A stretch of DNA of 64,000 nucleotides. Source: Aliiroseovarius sp. (GTDB lineage: Bacteria > Pseudomonadota > Alphaproteobacteria > Rhodobacterales > Rhodobacteraceae). Under the pieces are notes generated by a model. The model was not told where the DNA came from. It worked only from the letters and a program-made list of their open reading frames with translations, and ran no database searches. Below, in pieces: positions 30,599 to 40,499 of this stretch (its first letter is position 1; each line of letters starts with the position of its first letter). The DNA lies in contig NZ_JASBTN010000081.1 of the NCBI RefSeq assembly GCF_030148435.1, positions 1-64,000 of the forward strand, written 5' to 3'. The translations under genes were made by a program, and so were the position numbers.

Positions 30599-30743
30599 GG
30601 CCGGAAACACAGCGTTCCTGCGTTTCCCAGCCAAAAACGATTCGCCAATTACCCCGGTATTGTCGGCATCCTTCCACAGTGCTGCCCCAATTGAACGCGA
30701 TACAATCCAGACCGAGGGGCGTGGACTGTAGAAAGAACAAGAC

Positions 30744-31649
30744 ATGGATCGTTTGACTGAAATGGAAGCTTTTGCCATGGTCGTTGACCAGGGTGGCTTC
30801 ACCGACGCTGCGAAGAAGATGGGGATTTCCAAATCCGCGGTCTCCAAGCATGTGTCCTCGCTCGAGGCCCGCCTTGGCGCGCGGCTTCTGAACCGCACCA
30901 CCCGCCGCGTCAGCCCGACCGAGATCGGCCTGGCCTATTATGACCGGGCGCGGCGCGTGCTGAACGACGCGGGCGAAGCGGACGCGCTGGTGACGTCGAT
31001 GCAGTCGGCCCCGTCCGGCCTGTTGCGCATCAGTGTGGCAACTGATTTCGGCGTGAACCACCTGAGCCCGGTTCTGGGTGAATTCCTGCAGGAATTTCCT
31101 GACATTACGGTAAATATGGTGCTGAACAACCGCTATGTGGAGCTGATATCCGAAGGGTTCGACATGGCGATTCGGGTAGGCGAACTCGAAGACAGTTCCC
31201 TGCGGGCCCGCAAGTTGACCGAGACCACACGCCGCATGGTTGGCTCACCCGGCTATTTCCAGAAATACGGCCGCCCGACGCGGATCGACGATCTGAACGA
31301 ACACAAGCTTCTGCACTATTCCAGCCAGTCATCGGGCAATGTCTGGAAAGTGCCCGCCCCCTCGGGCGAGGTGCGCCAGGTGCGCACCGCGGGCTGGCTG
31401 TCGGTGAACGACGGGCAAAGCCTTCTGAACGCCGCGATTGCCGGGCTCGGCATCGCCTATCTGCCCAGCTTCCTCTATGCCGACGCGCTGGAACAAGGGC
31501 TGATCGAGGACGCGATTCCGGAGCTGCCGGAAGACCGTCAGGGCATCTACGCGGTCTATCCGCCGGGCCGCTTCACCCAGCCGAAAGTGCGTGCTTTCAT
31601 CGACTTCCTGGTCCACGCCTTCGCCGACAAGGGGCCGAACATCTGGTAA
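30744..31649 (+). CDS. LysR family transcriptional regulator
   Basis: MDRLTEMEAFAMVVDQGGFTDAAKKMGISKSAVSKHVSSLEARLGARLLNRTTRRVSPTEIG. Confidence 0.94.
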   Translation: MDRLTEMEAFAMVVDQGGFTDAAKKMGISKSAVSKHVSSLEARLGARLLNRTTRRVSPTEIGLAYYDRARRVLNDAGEADALVTSMQSAPSGLLRISVATDFGVNHLSPVLGEFLQEFPDITVNMVLNNRYVELISEGFDMAIRVGELEDSSLRARKLTETTRRMVGSPGYFQKYGRPTRIDDLNEHKLLHYSSQSSGNVWKVPAPSGEVRQVRTAGWLSVNDGQSLLNAAIAGLGIAYLPSFLYADALEQGLIEDAIPELPEDRQGIYAVYPPGRFTQPKVRAFIDFLVHAFADKGPNIW

Positions 31650-31680
31650 GATTTCCTGATCCACTGTCTTGGGATTGACT

Positions 31681-31715
31681 GGGTGCCCTCCGATGCGGAG
31701 TGGCACCCTTTTTTG
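31681..31715 (+). terminator. Rho-independent terminator after the LysR gene
   Basis: gggtgccctccg-atg-cggagtggcaccc then ttttttg. Confidence 0.88.
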
Positions 31716-31740
31716 TTGTCCCGCTGAACTTCCGAGCCAT

Positions 31741-32676
31741 TCATTCGGTCGTGGTCAGGATCACCTCGACCCGGCGGTTGGCCTCGCGGCCCTCTTCGGT
31801 CTGGTTCGAGGCCACGGGGGACAGGAACCCGACCCCGTCCGCCGCCACCTGGCCCGCGCCTGCGCCATAGCGGTCGATCAGCGTCTGTCGCACCGATGCC
31901 GCGCGTTCGCGGGAGAGGGCGATGTTGTTTTCCAGGCTGCCCACCGCATCCGTGTGACCCACCAGTGTCACGCGCTTGTCGGGATTGGCGGCTAGGTAGC
32001 CTGCCAGCTCGGCAAGAGAGGCAAAATCGGCATCACCCAGAGCGGAGGAGCCGGTCTGGAATGTCAGATCGGACAGCACCGCAAAGCCCGCCTGTTCCAT
32101 CTGGATGCCAAGGCCCACGGGTGTCACCGCCTCTTCGGAGGCGGGGAAGCCGACCACGGGCGGGGTGCCGGTCATGTCCGACCCCGTGGTGAGCGGCGGG
32201 AGCTCTTGTCCCGGCCCCACGCGCAGCACCTGCACATAGCCTGCGCCGGGGCTGCGGCTGACAAGCAGGGCGATGTGGCTGCCCTCCTTGCTGGCGGCAA
32301 GATAACGGTAGTCGCCAAGGTCCACATGCATGACGGGTTCGCCGAAGACCAGCGTGGCGAAGCGGAAATCGAATCCGCCACACGTGACCTCCTGGCAATC
32401 GAATGTCACCCGCCAGCCGTCTTCGCTGAGCTGTGAGCGGAATTGCTGCATCAACTGGGCGGTGGTCAGGCCCGTGCCCGGCAGGCGCCAGGCCTGACGG
32501 ATCACCGCGCCATCCACCGAATGGGTCGGCACAGAGCCGTCGACAAATGGCCCGGTGGCGATGGCCAGACTGCCGCGGCGGTCGTTGTCCTCGCCGGTCA
32601 TGACCGCACCTGCCGGCAGTTCCAGCGCAAGCGCCGGACCGGCCAGAAGGAGCGATATGACGGCGGGGCGCAGCAT
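31741..32676 (-). CDS. OmpA family protein
   Basis: C-terminal VTLVGHTDAVGSLENNIALSRERAASVRQTLIDRYG...NRRVEVIL. Confidence 0.88.
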   Translation of the reverse strand: MLRPAVISLLLAGPALALELPAGAVMTGEDNDRRGSLAIATGPFVDGSVPTHSVDGAVIRQAWRLPGTGLTTAQLMQQFRSQLSEDGWRVTFDCQEVTCGGFDFRFATLVFGEPVMHVDLGDYRYLAASKEGSHIALLVSRSPGAGYVQVLRVGPGQELPPLTTGSDMTGTPPVVGFPASEEAVTPVGLGIQMEQAGFAVLSDLTFQTGSSALGDADFASLAELAGYLAANPDKRVTLVGHTDAVGSLENNIALSRERAASVRQTLIDRYGAGAGQVAADGVGFLSPVASNQTEEGREANRRVEVILTTTE

Positions 32677-33242
32677 CAGCGGGCCTGCGCGTGGTATTCC
32701 GGGTTGGGCACCATGCCCACGGCCGAGGCCATGCGGTTGGACATCGAATAGAACCCGACCGTGGCGGCAATATCCCAGATGTCGCGGTCGCTGAAACCCG
32801 CATCGCGCAGCGCCTGGCGATCTGCCTCGCCGGTCTCGCTCGACGCCTTGGCAACCTGTTCGGAAAACACCAGCATGGCGGTCTGGCGGGCGTCCAGCGG
32901 CGCGGCGCGCCAGTTCATCACCATCGCCTCGCCCAGGGCCGGATCGCCGGACAGCGCGCGCACCGCGGCACCATGGGCGACCTGGCAGTACCAGCAGTTG
33001 TTGATCGAACTGACCACCACCGCGATCATCTCGCGCTCCAGTTTGGACAGGCCGCTGTCGCCCAGCATCAACTCGTTATACATCGCCATAAACGGGCGCA
33101 GCTTTTCCATGTCGAAGGCATAGGCCTTCAGCACGTTCGGCACGAGCCCCAGCTTTTCCTCGCAGATGTCGAAGTATTTCCGGATGTCCTCGGGCAGGGG
33201 ATCGACCATCGGCAGGTCGAGTTTGGTGACGGGCTCGCTCAT
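32676..33242 (-). CDS. Peroxidase-related enzyme (AhpD/carboxymuconolactone decarboxylase-like)
   Basis: SSINNCWYCQVAHGAAVRALSGDP, the C-x2-C-x3-H motif. Confidence 0.87.
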   Translation of the reverse strand: MSEPVTKLDLPMVDPLPEDIRKYFDICEEKLGLVPNVLKAYAFDMEKLRPFMAMYNELMLGDSGLSKLEREMIAVVVSSINNCWYCQVAHGAAVRALSGDPALGEAMVMNWRAAPLDARQTAMLVFSEQVAKASSETGEADRQALRDAGFSDRDIWDIAATVGFYSMSNRMASAVGMVPNPEYHAQAR

Positions 33243-33976
33243 GTGTCTCCTCCCTTGATGCGATAATGGTAATGACCCACCAATTGCATACCAAGGGAAG
33301 CGTAGAGAGGGTTGGCCGCCAGATTACCCTGCGTCACGATCAGGCTGAGCACCTTCGCGCCCTCGGCCTTGGCCCAGTGGGCGGCGGTCAGGATCATGTG
33401 ACGCCCTGTGCCCATGCGGCGCAGCGCCGGGTCCACATGCAGGGCGTGGATCATCGCGACGCCATCATGGATGGCGACGAACCCGGCCCCGGCGGGAGTG
33501 TCATCGGTGCGGCCCAGGATGCCTGTTTTCGGGGTGCAGGCACGTTCCATTACCGCGCGGCGCCGGGCATGGACACCGCCCTGTTCCCAAAGCTCGGTCA
33601 TGATGTTCAGGGGCGGCCAGACCGCAAAGCCCGACACCGGCGGCGCGGTCTCGCGGGTGATCTTGTCGACCGCGACGGCCCAGATGTTCACCGGATCGAT
33701 GATGTCGTAACCATGAGCCCCCAGCATCTTGTCCAGCGCCTCGTCGCCCGGGCGGATCTGGAACAGGAGCGGCTGTTTCAGATCACGCATTGCCGCTTCG
33801 GCCTGTTTCAAGTCCGCTTCGGTGGTCGGAAAGTTTTCGGTCGTGGCCGAGGCGCGTTTGCCGCCGCCCGCCCCGTCGCGCACGGTCCAGGCCCCTTTCA
33901 ACTCGCGTTTGGCCGGCGGCCAGGTGGCCTCGCAGACCTCCATCAGGGTTTCGACCGAGGGCAGGGGGGTGATCAT
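33239..33976 (-). CDS. GNAT family N-acetyltransferase
   Basis: ALHVDPALRRMGTGRHMILTAAHWAKAEGAKVLSLIVTQGNLAANPLYASLGM. Confidence 0.85.
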   Translation of the reverse strand: MITPLPSVETLMEVCEATWPPAKRELKGAWTVRDGAGGGKRASATTENFPTTEADLKQAEAAMRDLKQPLLFQIRPGDEALDKMLGAHGYDIIDPVNIWAVAVDKITRETAPPVSGFAVWPPLNIMTELWEQGGVHARRRAVMERACTPKTGILGRTDDTPAGAGFVAIHDGVAMIHALHVDPALRRMGTGRHMILTAAHWAKAEGAKVLSLIVTQGNLAANPLYASLGMQLVGHYHYRIKGGDT

Positions 33977-34710
33977 GTATCCTCCGCAAAGAGCTGAGAC
34001 AGAGCGGTCATGGCGGCATCCACCCGGGCGGCATCGGTGCCGCGAATGATGATGTCCGCGCCATAGGCACCGTTGAGTTGGAACGGGTAGGAGCCGACCG
34101 ACAGGTCGTCGAACTCGGCCGCCAGGCCGCGCAACGGACCGGCGATGTCGCCCTCGCCACGCTGCACGCGCAGGCTTTGCGACAGAAGCGGCGCGCCGCC
34201 GGTGAGCATCGGCAGAACGCTGGCCACCATGGCCTGAAAGACCGCGGGAACGCCAGCCATGACATGCACGTTGCGAATGGTGAAACCGGGCGCGATGGAG
34301 ACCGGATTGTCGATCAGGGTCGCCGTGTCGGGAATACGCGCCATGCGCTGGCGTGCTTCGTTGAACTCGCGCCCGGAGGCGGCGTAGTGGTCGCCCAGCA
34401 ACTTTGCCGCATCCGCGCGCACGTCGATATGGGCGCCAAAGGCCTCGGCCACGCAATCGGCGGTAATGTCATCATGGGTCGGGCCGATGCCCCCCGAGGT
34501 AAAGACCTGGTCAAACCCGCCCGACAGGGCACGCACCGCGGCGACGATGGCCGGCGCGTCGTCCGAGACCACCCGCACCTCTTTCAGGTCAATGCCTGCA
34601 GAGGCCAGTTCTCCGGCCAGGTAGTACATGTTGGCATCGCGGGTCCGGCCGGACAGGATTTCGTCGCCGATGACCAGCATGGCGGCGGTTGGATTGCGCT
34701 GTGCTCCCAT
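33973..34710 (-). CDS. Competence/damage-inducible protein A-like molybdopterin-binding protein
   Basis: AAMLVIGDEILSGRTRDANMYYLAGELASAGIDLKEVRVVSDD...VFTSGGIGPTHDDITADCVA. Confidence 0.88.
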   Translation of the reverse strand: MGAQRNPTAAMLVIGDEILSGRTRDANMYYLAGELASAGIDLKEVRVVSDDAPAIVAAVRALSGGFDQVFTSGGIGPTHDDITADCVAEAFGAHIDVRADAAKLLGDHYAASGREFNEARQRMARIPDTATLIDNPVSIAPGFTIRNVHVMAGVPAVFQAMVASVLPMLTGGAPLLSQSLRVQRGEGDIAGPLRGLAAEFDDLSVGSYPFQLNGAYGADIIIRGTDAARVDAAMTALSQLFAEDT

Positions 34711-34838
34711 GGTCGACCCTCTGTGTGTCCCAGCGCGGCTGTCCGTTTCCTGCAACGAAAACTGTCCGGAATCGTCAAGAAATCCGGGTCCGCCCGCGAG
34801 GGCTGTTTCTTTCCCTGTTCCCGGTATATGCCTCACTC

Positions 34839-35534
34839 ATGCGATTTCCCACCCCCCTTGTCCCTGCGGTCCTGATCCGGCGCTACAAACGTTTCCTGGC
34901 CGATTGCCGGTTGGAGGACGGGCGCGAGGTCACGGCCCATTGCGCCAATCCCGGCTCGATGATGGGGTTGAAGGACGAGGGGCTGCGCATCTGGCTGGAG
35001 CCCAATGACGATCCGAAGAAAAAGCTGAAATACGGCTGGCGGCTGGTTGAACATGAAGGCGGGCATTTCACCGGCGTTGATACCTCCGTGCCCAATCGGG
35101 CGCTGCGGGCGGCTCTGAAAACCGGCGATATCCCCGAGCTGGTCGCGCCTTCCGTGCAGGCCGAGGTCAAATACGGCGAGAACTCTCGTATCGACTTCCT
35201 GCTGACCGGTGCCGGGCCGGACAGCTATGTCGAGGTGAAATCGGTCACACTGCGCCGGACGCCCGGCCTGGCGGAGTTCCCCGACAGCGTGACGGCGCGT
35301 GGGACAAAACACATGGGTGAACTGGCCGACATGGCCCGCCGGGGCCACCGTGCCGTGGTCTTTTTCCTTGTTCAGCGCACCGATTGCGAACGGGTGACGA
35401 TCGCGCGTGATCTCGATCCGACCTATGCCCGGGCCTTCGATGCTGCGCGCGCCGCCGGGGTCGAAGCGATCGCCTATGATACGCGGATCACTCCAGAGGG
35501 CGTTTGGTTGGGGCAGCGGCGTCCGGTCGTGTGA
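34839..35534 (+). CDS. sfsA: DNA/RNA nuclease SfsA
   Basis: MRFPTPLVPAVLIRRYKRFLADCRLEDGREVTAHCANPGSMMGL...DSYVEVKSVTL. Confidence 0.93.
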   Translation: MRFPTPLVPAVLIRRYKRFLADCRLEDGREVTAHCANPGSMMGLKDEGLRIWLEPNDDPKKKLKYGWRLVEHEGGHFTGVDTSVPNRALRAALKTGDIPELVAPSVQAEVKYGENSRIDFLLTGAGPDSYVEVKSVTLRRTPGLAEFPDSVTARGTKHMGELADMARRGHRAVVFFLVQRTDCERVTIARDLDPTYARAFDAARAAGVEAIAYDTRITPEGVWLGQRRPVV

Positions 35535-35621
35535 TGGATTGGGGGTAGCATCCCCGCATCCGTGCGATCTGCGCCGATGCCTGTCCCGAGCCGCGCGCAC
35601 CCTCTGGCGTCTTGGCCCCGC

Positions 35622-36470
35622 ATGGCCTATCTAGGGCCAAAGACAAGAAGGATTGGGCCCTTGGACGACACCCGTGGACGCACCACGCGCGATGGCATTC
35701 GCATCTACGAGCCCGGCGACTATGCCGGCATGCACAAGGCAGGTGCTCTGGCCGCCGACATCCTGGACCGCGTCGCGCCCATGGTGCAGCCCGGCGTGAC
35801 GACCGGTGAACTGGACGCGGCGATCGAGGCGATGGTGGACGACGCGGGCGCCGTGTCCGCGACCATCGGCTACAAGGGCTACAAACATGCCAGCTGTATC
35901 TCGCTGAACCATGTCGTGTGTCACGGCATCCCGGGCGAGAAGAAGATCAAGGATGGCGATATCCTGAATATCGACGTGACCGTGATCGTCGACGGTTGGT
36001 ACGGCGACACCTCGCGCATGTATGTGGCCGGCAAGCTGTCGCGCAAGGCCGAGCGTCTGATCCAGGTCACGCACGACGCCCTGTTCGAAGGGATCAAGGC
36101 GGTCAAGCCCGGCAATACGTTCGGCGACATCGGCCACGCGATCCAGAAATACGTTGAAAGCCATCGCATGTCCGTGGTGCGCGACTTTTGCGGTCACGGG
36201 CTGGGGCGCGTATTCCACGCCCCGCCAAACGTGCTGCACTATGGCCGCCCGGGCACCGGCCCGATGCTGGAAGAAGGCATGTTCTTCACCATCGAGCCGA
36301 TGGTGAATCTGGGCCGCCCGGAAACCAAGGTGCTGTCCGACGACTGGACCGCCGTGACCCGTGACAAATCGCTGTCTGCGCAGTTCGAACATTCGGTCGG
36401 CGTGACGGCGGATGGAGTCGATATCTTTACCCTGTCGCCTGCGGGCAAGTACCACCCGACCTGGGGGTAG
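35622..36470 (+). CDS. map: Type I methionine aminopeptidase
   Basis: SLNHVVCHGIPGEKKIKDGDILNIDVTVIVDGWYGDTSRMYVAG...FCGHGLGRVFHAPPNVLHYG; the start could be a downstream alternative. Confidence 0.93.
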   Translation: MAYLGPKTRRIGPLDDTRGRTTRDGIRIYEPGDYAGMHKAGALAADILDRVAPMVQPGVTTGELDAAIEAMVDDAGAVSATIGYKGYKHASCISLNHVVCHGIPGEKKIKDGDILNIDVTVIVDGWYGDTSRMYVAGKLSRKAERLIQVTHDALFEGIKAVKPGNTFGDIGHAIQKYVESHRMSVVRDFCGHGLGRVFHAPPNVLHYGRPGTGPMLEEGMFFTIEPMVNLGRPETKVLSDDWTAVTRDKSLSAQFEHSVGVTADGVDIFTLSPAGKYHPTWG

Positions 36471-36506
36471 GCGACTGAACCCGCAGGCGCGTCAGGATCA
36501 GAGGTT

Positions 36507-36863
36507 TTAACGTCTGGGCCTTGAGGGGAGCGGTTCCGCTTCGGTCAGATCCCAGCAATCGTAGGCTTCGTTGTGCTGCGGTTCATGCGGGACAGGTTGC
36601 ACAACGATGCCGCCGAAGCGGGCCGCGCTGACCATTACTGGCTGCCCACGAACAAGGCATCGGACGGAAATGCAGTCGGTCCATTCCCCGGCGTCGCCAT
36701 ACCGCCAGGCCAGGCCACCGGAAAGGCTGGTGTTGGAAAAGGTAATCCGCCTCCCGGTCCCATCGGTGGTGTGCGTCGCGCATTCATGGCAGAAAAGCCA
36801 AGAATTGCGTCCGGCGTGTTCTATGAGCTTCCCACAGCCAGGGCAGAAATGGTCCATGCTCAA
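36507..36863 (-). CDS. Hypothetical zinc-ribbon protein overlapping the rsmD end
   Basis: MSMDHFCPGCGKLIEHAGRNSWLFCHECATH, two CxxC pairs. Confidence 0.6.
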   Translation of the reverse strand: MSMDHFCPGCGKLIEHAGRNSWLFCHECATHTTDGTGRRITFSNTSLSGGLAWRYGDAGEWTDCISVRCLVRGQPVMVSAARFGGIVVQPVPHEPQHNEAYDCWDLTEAEPLPSRPRR

Positions 36864-37426
36864 TCCCTTTCGAGAAAAGATATCCTCGTATCCCCGAACT
36901 TGCGGCTGTCCAGCAGGCTCACACCCTCGGGCGGGGTGATGGGGGCGCTGTCTTCCCAGACGATGAAGGCCTCGGGGGCCACCCAGCCGCCCGCCAGGGC
37001 GGCGGCCAGCGCCGTTTCTCCCAGCCTCTTGCCATAGGGCGGGTCGAGGAAGATCAGGTCATGAGGCTCGCCATCCCCGGTGAATGGGCCCAGCCGGGTT
37101 GCGTCGCGGCGCACGATCCGGGTCCGCTCCTGCACCCGGCACTTGGTAATGTTCTCGCGGATGAGGCTTAGCGCCTTGCGCCCGTCATCGACGAAAGTGA
37201 CTGACGCGGCCCCGCGTGACAGTGCCTCGAGCCCCAGCGCACCGGTGCCCGCGAAAAGGTCCAGCACGCGGGCACCCGTCACCGGGTCGCCGAAACGCCC
37301 GCCCGAAAGGATCGAAAACAGGCTTTCGCGCACGCGATCCGTGGTCGGGCGCAGATGCGCGCCCGCGTCGCCCTTGCCGACGGATGCCAGCGCGAGCCCG
37401 CGATATTTCCCCGCGATGATACGCAT
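36860..37426 (-). CDS. rsmD: 16S rRNA (guanine(966)-N(2))-methyltransferase
   Basis: MRIIAGKYRGLALASVGKGDAGAHLRPTTDRVRESLFSIL...LDLFAGTGALGLEALSRGA...FLDPPYGK. Confidence 0.93.
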   Translation of the reverse strand: MRIIAGKYRGLALASVGKGDAGAHLRPTTDRVRESLFSILSGGRFGDPVTGARVLDLFAGTGALGLEALSRGAASVTFVDDGRKALSLIRENITKCRVQERTRIVRRDATRLGPFTGDGEPHDLIFLDPPYGKRLGETALAAALAGGWVAPEAFIVWEDSAPITPPEGVSLLDSRKFGDTRISFLERD

Positions 37427-38632
37427 TTACATGAGCGATTTCAGGTCGACGGATGTGTCCGCGACAGAGACCCTGTCCGGGCTTTTACCGCCCTCGATCA
37501 GGCGCTTTCCGATCATGTAGGCGCGCGGGTCGTTGGCAGCGTCCACTGCCAGCAGCTCGTCGCCCCTGTAGTACCAGAAGCTCACCGACCCATCCCTGTC
37601 GCCCGGACGCGTGACCACCGTGTCATAGCCCGCGTTCAACCCGGCGATCTGCAGTTTCACGTCATACTGATCCGACCAGAACCACGGTTTGGCCACGTAA
37701 TCCACGCCCTCGCCCATCATGTTGCGCGCGACCACCTCGGCCTGGTCGATCGCGTTGGGCACGCTTTCCAGCCGGATGCGGCTGCCGCGATAGGGGAAGG
37801 AGGCGCAGTCGCCCGCCGCAAAGATCGACGGGTCCGAAGTTCGGCCCCGCGCGTCGGTCCTGATGCCGTTGTCCAGCTCCAGCCCGGCGGCTTCGGCCAG
37901 GGCCGTGCCCGGGGCGATGCCCACGCCGACCACGACGAAATCAACCGCCAGCGCGGTGCCATCGGTCAATTTCGCCCCGGTGACGCGGGTCTTGCCGGTC
38001 AGGTGGTCCAGGCCCACGCCTTCGAGGATTCTGACTCCGTGCGAGCTGTGCAAGTTTCGGAAATAATTCGAAGTCTCCGGCGCGGCCACCCTTTGCAGGA
38101 TGCGGTCGGCCATTTCGACCAGGGTCACGTCCAGCCCTTTCTTGGCGGCAACTGCCGCGGCTTCCAACCCGATATAACCACCGCCGACGATCAGCACGCG
38201 GCGACCCTCGGCAAACTCGGGCTCCATTGCGTCCACGTCGTCCAGGCCGCGCACCACGTGCACGCCCTCCAGCGCGCCGCCAATGGCGGCGGGCAGGCGG
38301 CGCGGGGTCGATCCCGTGGTCAGCGCCAGCATGTCGTAGTTCAGCGCCTCACCGCCGATGCTTACCGTCTTGGCCGCAGGGTCGATCGCATCTACCCGGG
38401 TGTCCAGCCGCAAGGCAATGTCGTTTTCGGCGTAAAAACTCTCGGGCCGCAGGAAAAGGCGCTCCAGTTCCATCTCGCCCAGCAGGTAGGCCTTGGACAG
38501 AGGCGGGCGCTGGTAGGGCGGGGCTTTTTCCTCGCCGATCAGAGTCACCTGACCGTCAAAACCCGAGTTGCGCAGCTTGGCCACCAGGGAGGCCCCGGCC
38601 TGGCCGGCGCCGATGACGACGATATGGGTCAT
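37427..38632 (-). CDS. NAD(P)/FAD-dependent ferredoxin/rubredoxin-type reductase
   Basis: THIVVIGAGQAGASLVAKLRNSGFDGQVTLIGEEKAPPYQRPPLSKAYL...VLIVGGGYIGLEAAAVAAKKG. Confidence 0.9.
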   Translation of the reverse strand: MTHIVVIGAGQAGASLVAKLRNSGFDGQVTLIGEEKAPPYQRPPLSKAYLLGEMELERLFLRPESFYAENDIALRLDTRVDAIDPAAKTVSIGGEALNYDMLALTTGSTPRRLPAAIGGALEGVHVVRGLDDVDAMEPEFAEGRRVLIVGGGYIGLEAAAVAAKKGLDVTLVEMADRILQRVAAPETSNYFRNLHSSHGVRILEGVGLDHLTGKTRVTGAKLTDGTALAVDFVVVGVGIAPGTALAEAAGLELDNGIRTDARGRTSDPSIFAAGDCASFPYRGSRIRLESVPNAIDQAEVVARNMMGEGVDYVAKPWFWSDQYDVKLQIAGLNAGYDTVVTRPGDRDGSVSFWYYRGDELLAVDAANDPRAYMIGKRLIEGGKSPDRVSVADTSVDLKSLM

Positions 38633-38814
38633 GAAGAGCGTTCCTTCCTGTTTCCGGGCGAGCCTAGACCGTTTCGCAGGCGAAGCGAAACAGGAAAAAG
38701 CCGGGCAGGGCTTCGGCAAAAACGAACCTGTGAACAGGGCGCGCAGAAAGCGGTTTGCAAGCGCCCCGGGGCTTGGGCAATCTGGGAGCGACCAAGCAGG
38801 TAGGAGAGACGAAG

Positions 38815-39297
38815 ATGGCCATTGAAACCGGGCAGCGCCTGCCCGATGCCGTGTTTACCGAAAAGGATGCAGAGGGCATTCACCCGGTCGAGCTGGGCCC
38901 GAAACTGGCCGGGCGCAAGGTTGTGATCTTCGGTGTGCCGGGGGCCTTTACCCCGACCTGCGACAGCGCTCATCTGCCGGGGTTCATCCGCAACCTCGAT
39001 GCGTTGAAGGCGAAGGGTGTGGACGAGGTGATCTGCGTCTCCGTCAACGACCCCCATGTCATGCGGGCCTGGGCCGAGGCGCAGGGGGCCGAGGGGATCA
39101 CCATGCTGGCCGATGCCGAATGCGCCTTTACCGAAGCGATCGGCATGCGGTTCGACGCGCCGCCGGTCGGGCTGATTGCGCGGTCGATCCGCTACACGAT
39201 GGTGGTCGAGGACGGGGTAGTCACGCACCTGAACACAGAGGCGCAGCGGGGGGTCTGCGAGTTGACCGCTGCGGAGGCGCTTCTGGATCAGCTCTGA
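38815..39297 (+). CDS. Peroxiredoxin (Prx5-type)
   Basis: VVIFGVPGAFTPTCDSAHLPGFIRNLDALKAKGVDEVICVSVNDPHVMRAWAEAQ. Confidence 0.93.
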   Translation: MAIETGQRLPDAVFTEKDAEGIHPVELGPKLAGRKVVIFGVPGAFTPTCDSAHLPGFIRNLDALKAKGVDEVICVSVNDPHVMRAWAEAQGAEGITMLADAECAFTEAIGMRFDAPPVGLIARSIRYTMVVEDGVVTHLNTEAQRGVCELTAAEALLDQL

Positions 39298-40469
39298 CCC
39301 GGGCGGCGGAACGGACCCATATTGGCGAGGATCTCGATATCCTCGCCGATGGCCTCGGCCTCGCGGGTGACGAAGTCCTCCACCGCCCCGCGAAATCCAG
39401 GATCTGCGATCCAATGCAGCGAATGCGTGGGCACCGGCATGTAGCCGCGCGCGAGCTTGTGGTCGCCTTGCGCACCCGCTTCGACGCGGCCCAGCCCCAT
39501 CGCCAGGGCGTGGTCGATGGCCTGGTAGTAACAGAGCTCGAAATGCAGACAGGGATGGTGCTCATTCGCGCCCCAGTACCGGCCATAGAGCGTGTCCCGA
39601 CCGATGAAATTGAGCGCTCCCGCGATGGGTTCGCCACTGCGTTCGGCCATGATCAGCAGGATGTCGTCCGCCATGGTGCGGTGGACCTCGTCAAAGAACT
39701 CCCGCGTCAGGTAAGGGCTGCCCCATTTGCGCGCGCCGGTGTCCTGATAGAAGCTCCAGAAGGCGTCCCAATGGGTGTCGTCCAGAGCGTCGCCGGTCAG
39801 GGCAATGATCTCTCCACCGAAGCTCTGCGCGGTGGCACGTTCCTTGCGGATGTTCTTGCGTTTGCGGGAACTCAGGCTGGCGAGGAACCCGTCAAAATCC
39901 GCGTAGCCATTGTTTTCCCAGTGGTATTGCTGACCGAGCCGGTGGATCAGTCCGATTTTTCCGCCCGCGATTGCTTCGGCCTCGGTGCAGAAGGTCACGT
40001 GCAGGGAGGACAGCCCGTTGTCCGCCCCCACCTGCACCGCGCCTTGAACAAGGGCGGCCAGCCCCTGTGCCTCATACCCCGGCCGGGTCAGGAACCGGCG
40101 GCCGGTCACGGGGGTAAATGGCACGGCGATCTGCAGTTTCGGATAGTACCGCCCGCCCGCGCGTTCCAGGGCATGGGCCCAGGAGTGGTCGAACACATAT
40201 TCGCCCTGGCTGTGCCCCTTGGCATAAAGCGGGGCGCAGGCGATCATCAGCCCATCGTGGTGCGCGGTCAGGTAATGTGGCTCCCACCCGGCGCCCTTGC
40301 CAACGCTGCCCGAGGCTTCCAGCGCATGCAGGAACCGATAGGTGGTAAATGGATCAACCGGTCGGGCGCTGCCCCCAAGCTGTGTCTCGGGGCAGGCGCA
40401 GCCATCCCAGTCTTCGGGCGCAATGGCCTCCAGGCTGTCATGCAGCCGTATCTCGATCCTGTCGTCCAT
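39288..40469 (-). CDS. GNAT/peptidogalycan biosynthesis family protein (DUF482)
   Basis: WEPHYLTAHHDGLMIACAPLYAKGHSQGEYVFDHSWAHALERAGGRYYPKLQIAVPFTPVTGRRFL. Confidence 0.88.
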   Translation of the reverse strand: MDDRIEIRLHDSLEAIAPEDWDGCACPETQLGGSARPVDPFTTYRFLHALEASGSVGKGAGWEPHYLTAHHDGLMIACAPLYAKGHSQGEYVFDHSWAHALERAGGRYYPKLQIAVPFTPVTGRRFLTRPGYEAQGLAALVQGAVQVGADNGLSSLHVTFCTEAEAIAGGKIGLIHRLGQQYHWENNGYADFDGFLASLSSRKRKNIRKERATAQSFGGEIIALTGDALDDTHWDAFWSFYQDTGARKWGSPYLTREFFDEVHRTMADDILLIMAERSGEPIAGALNFIGRDTLYGRYWGANEHHPCLHFELCYYQAIDHALAMGLGRVEAGAQGDHKLARGYMPVPTHSLHWIADPGFRGAVEDFVTREAEAIGEDIEILANMGPFRRPGQS

Positions 40470-40499
40470 GGTCTGAAGCTAGGGCGTGAGGGCACGCGG

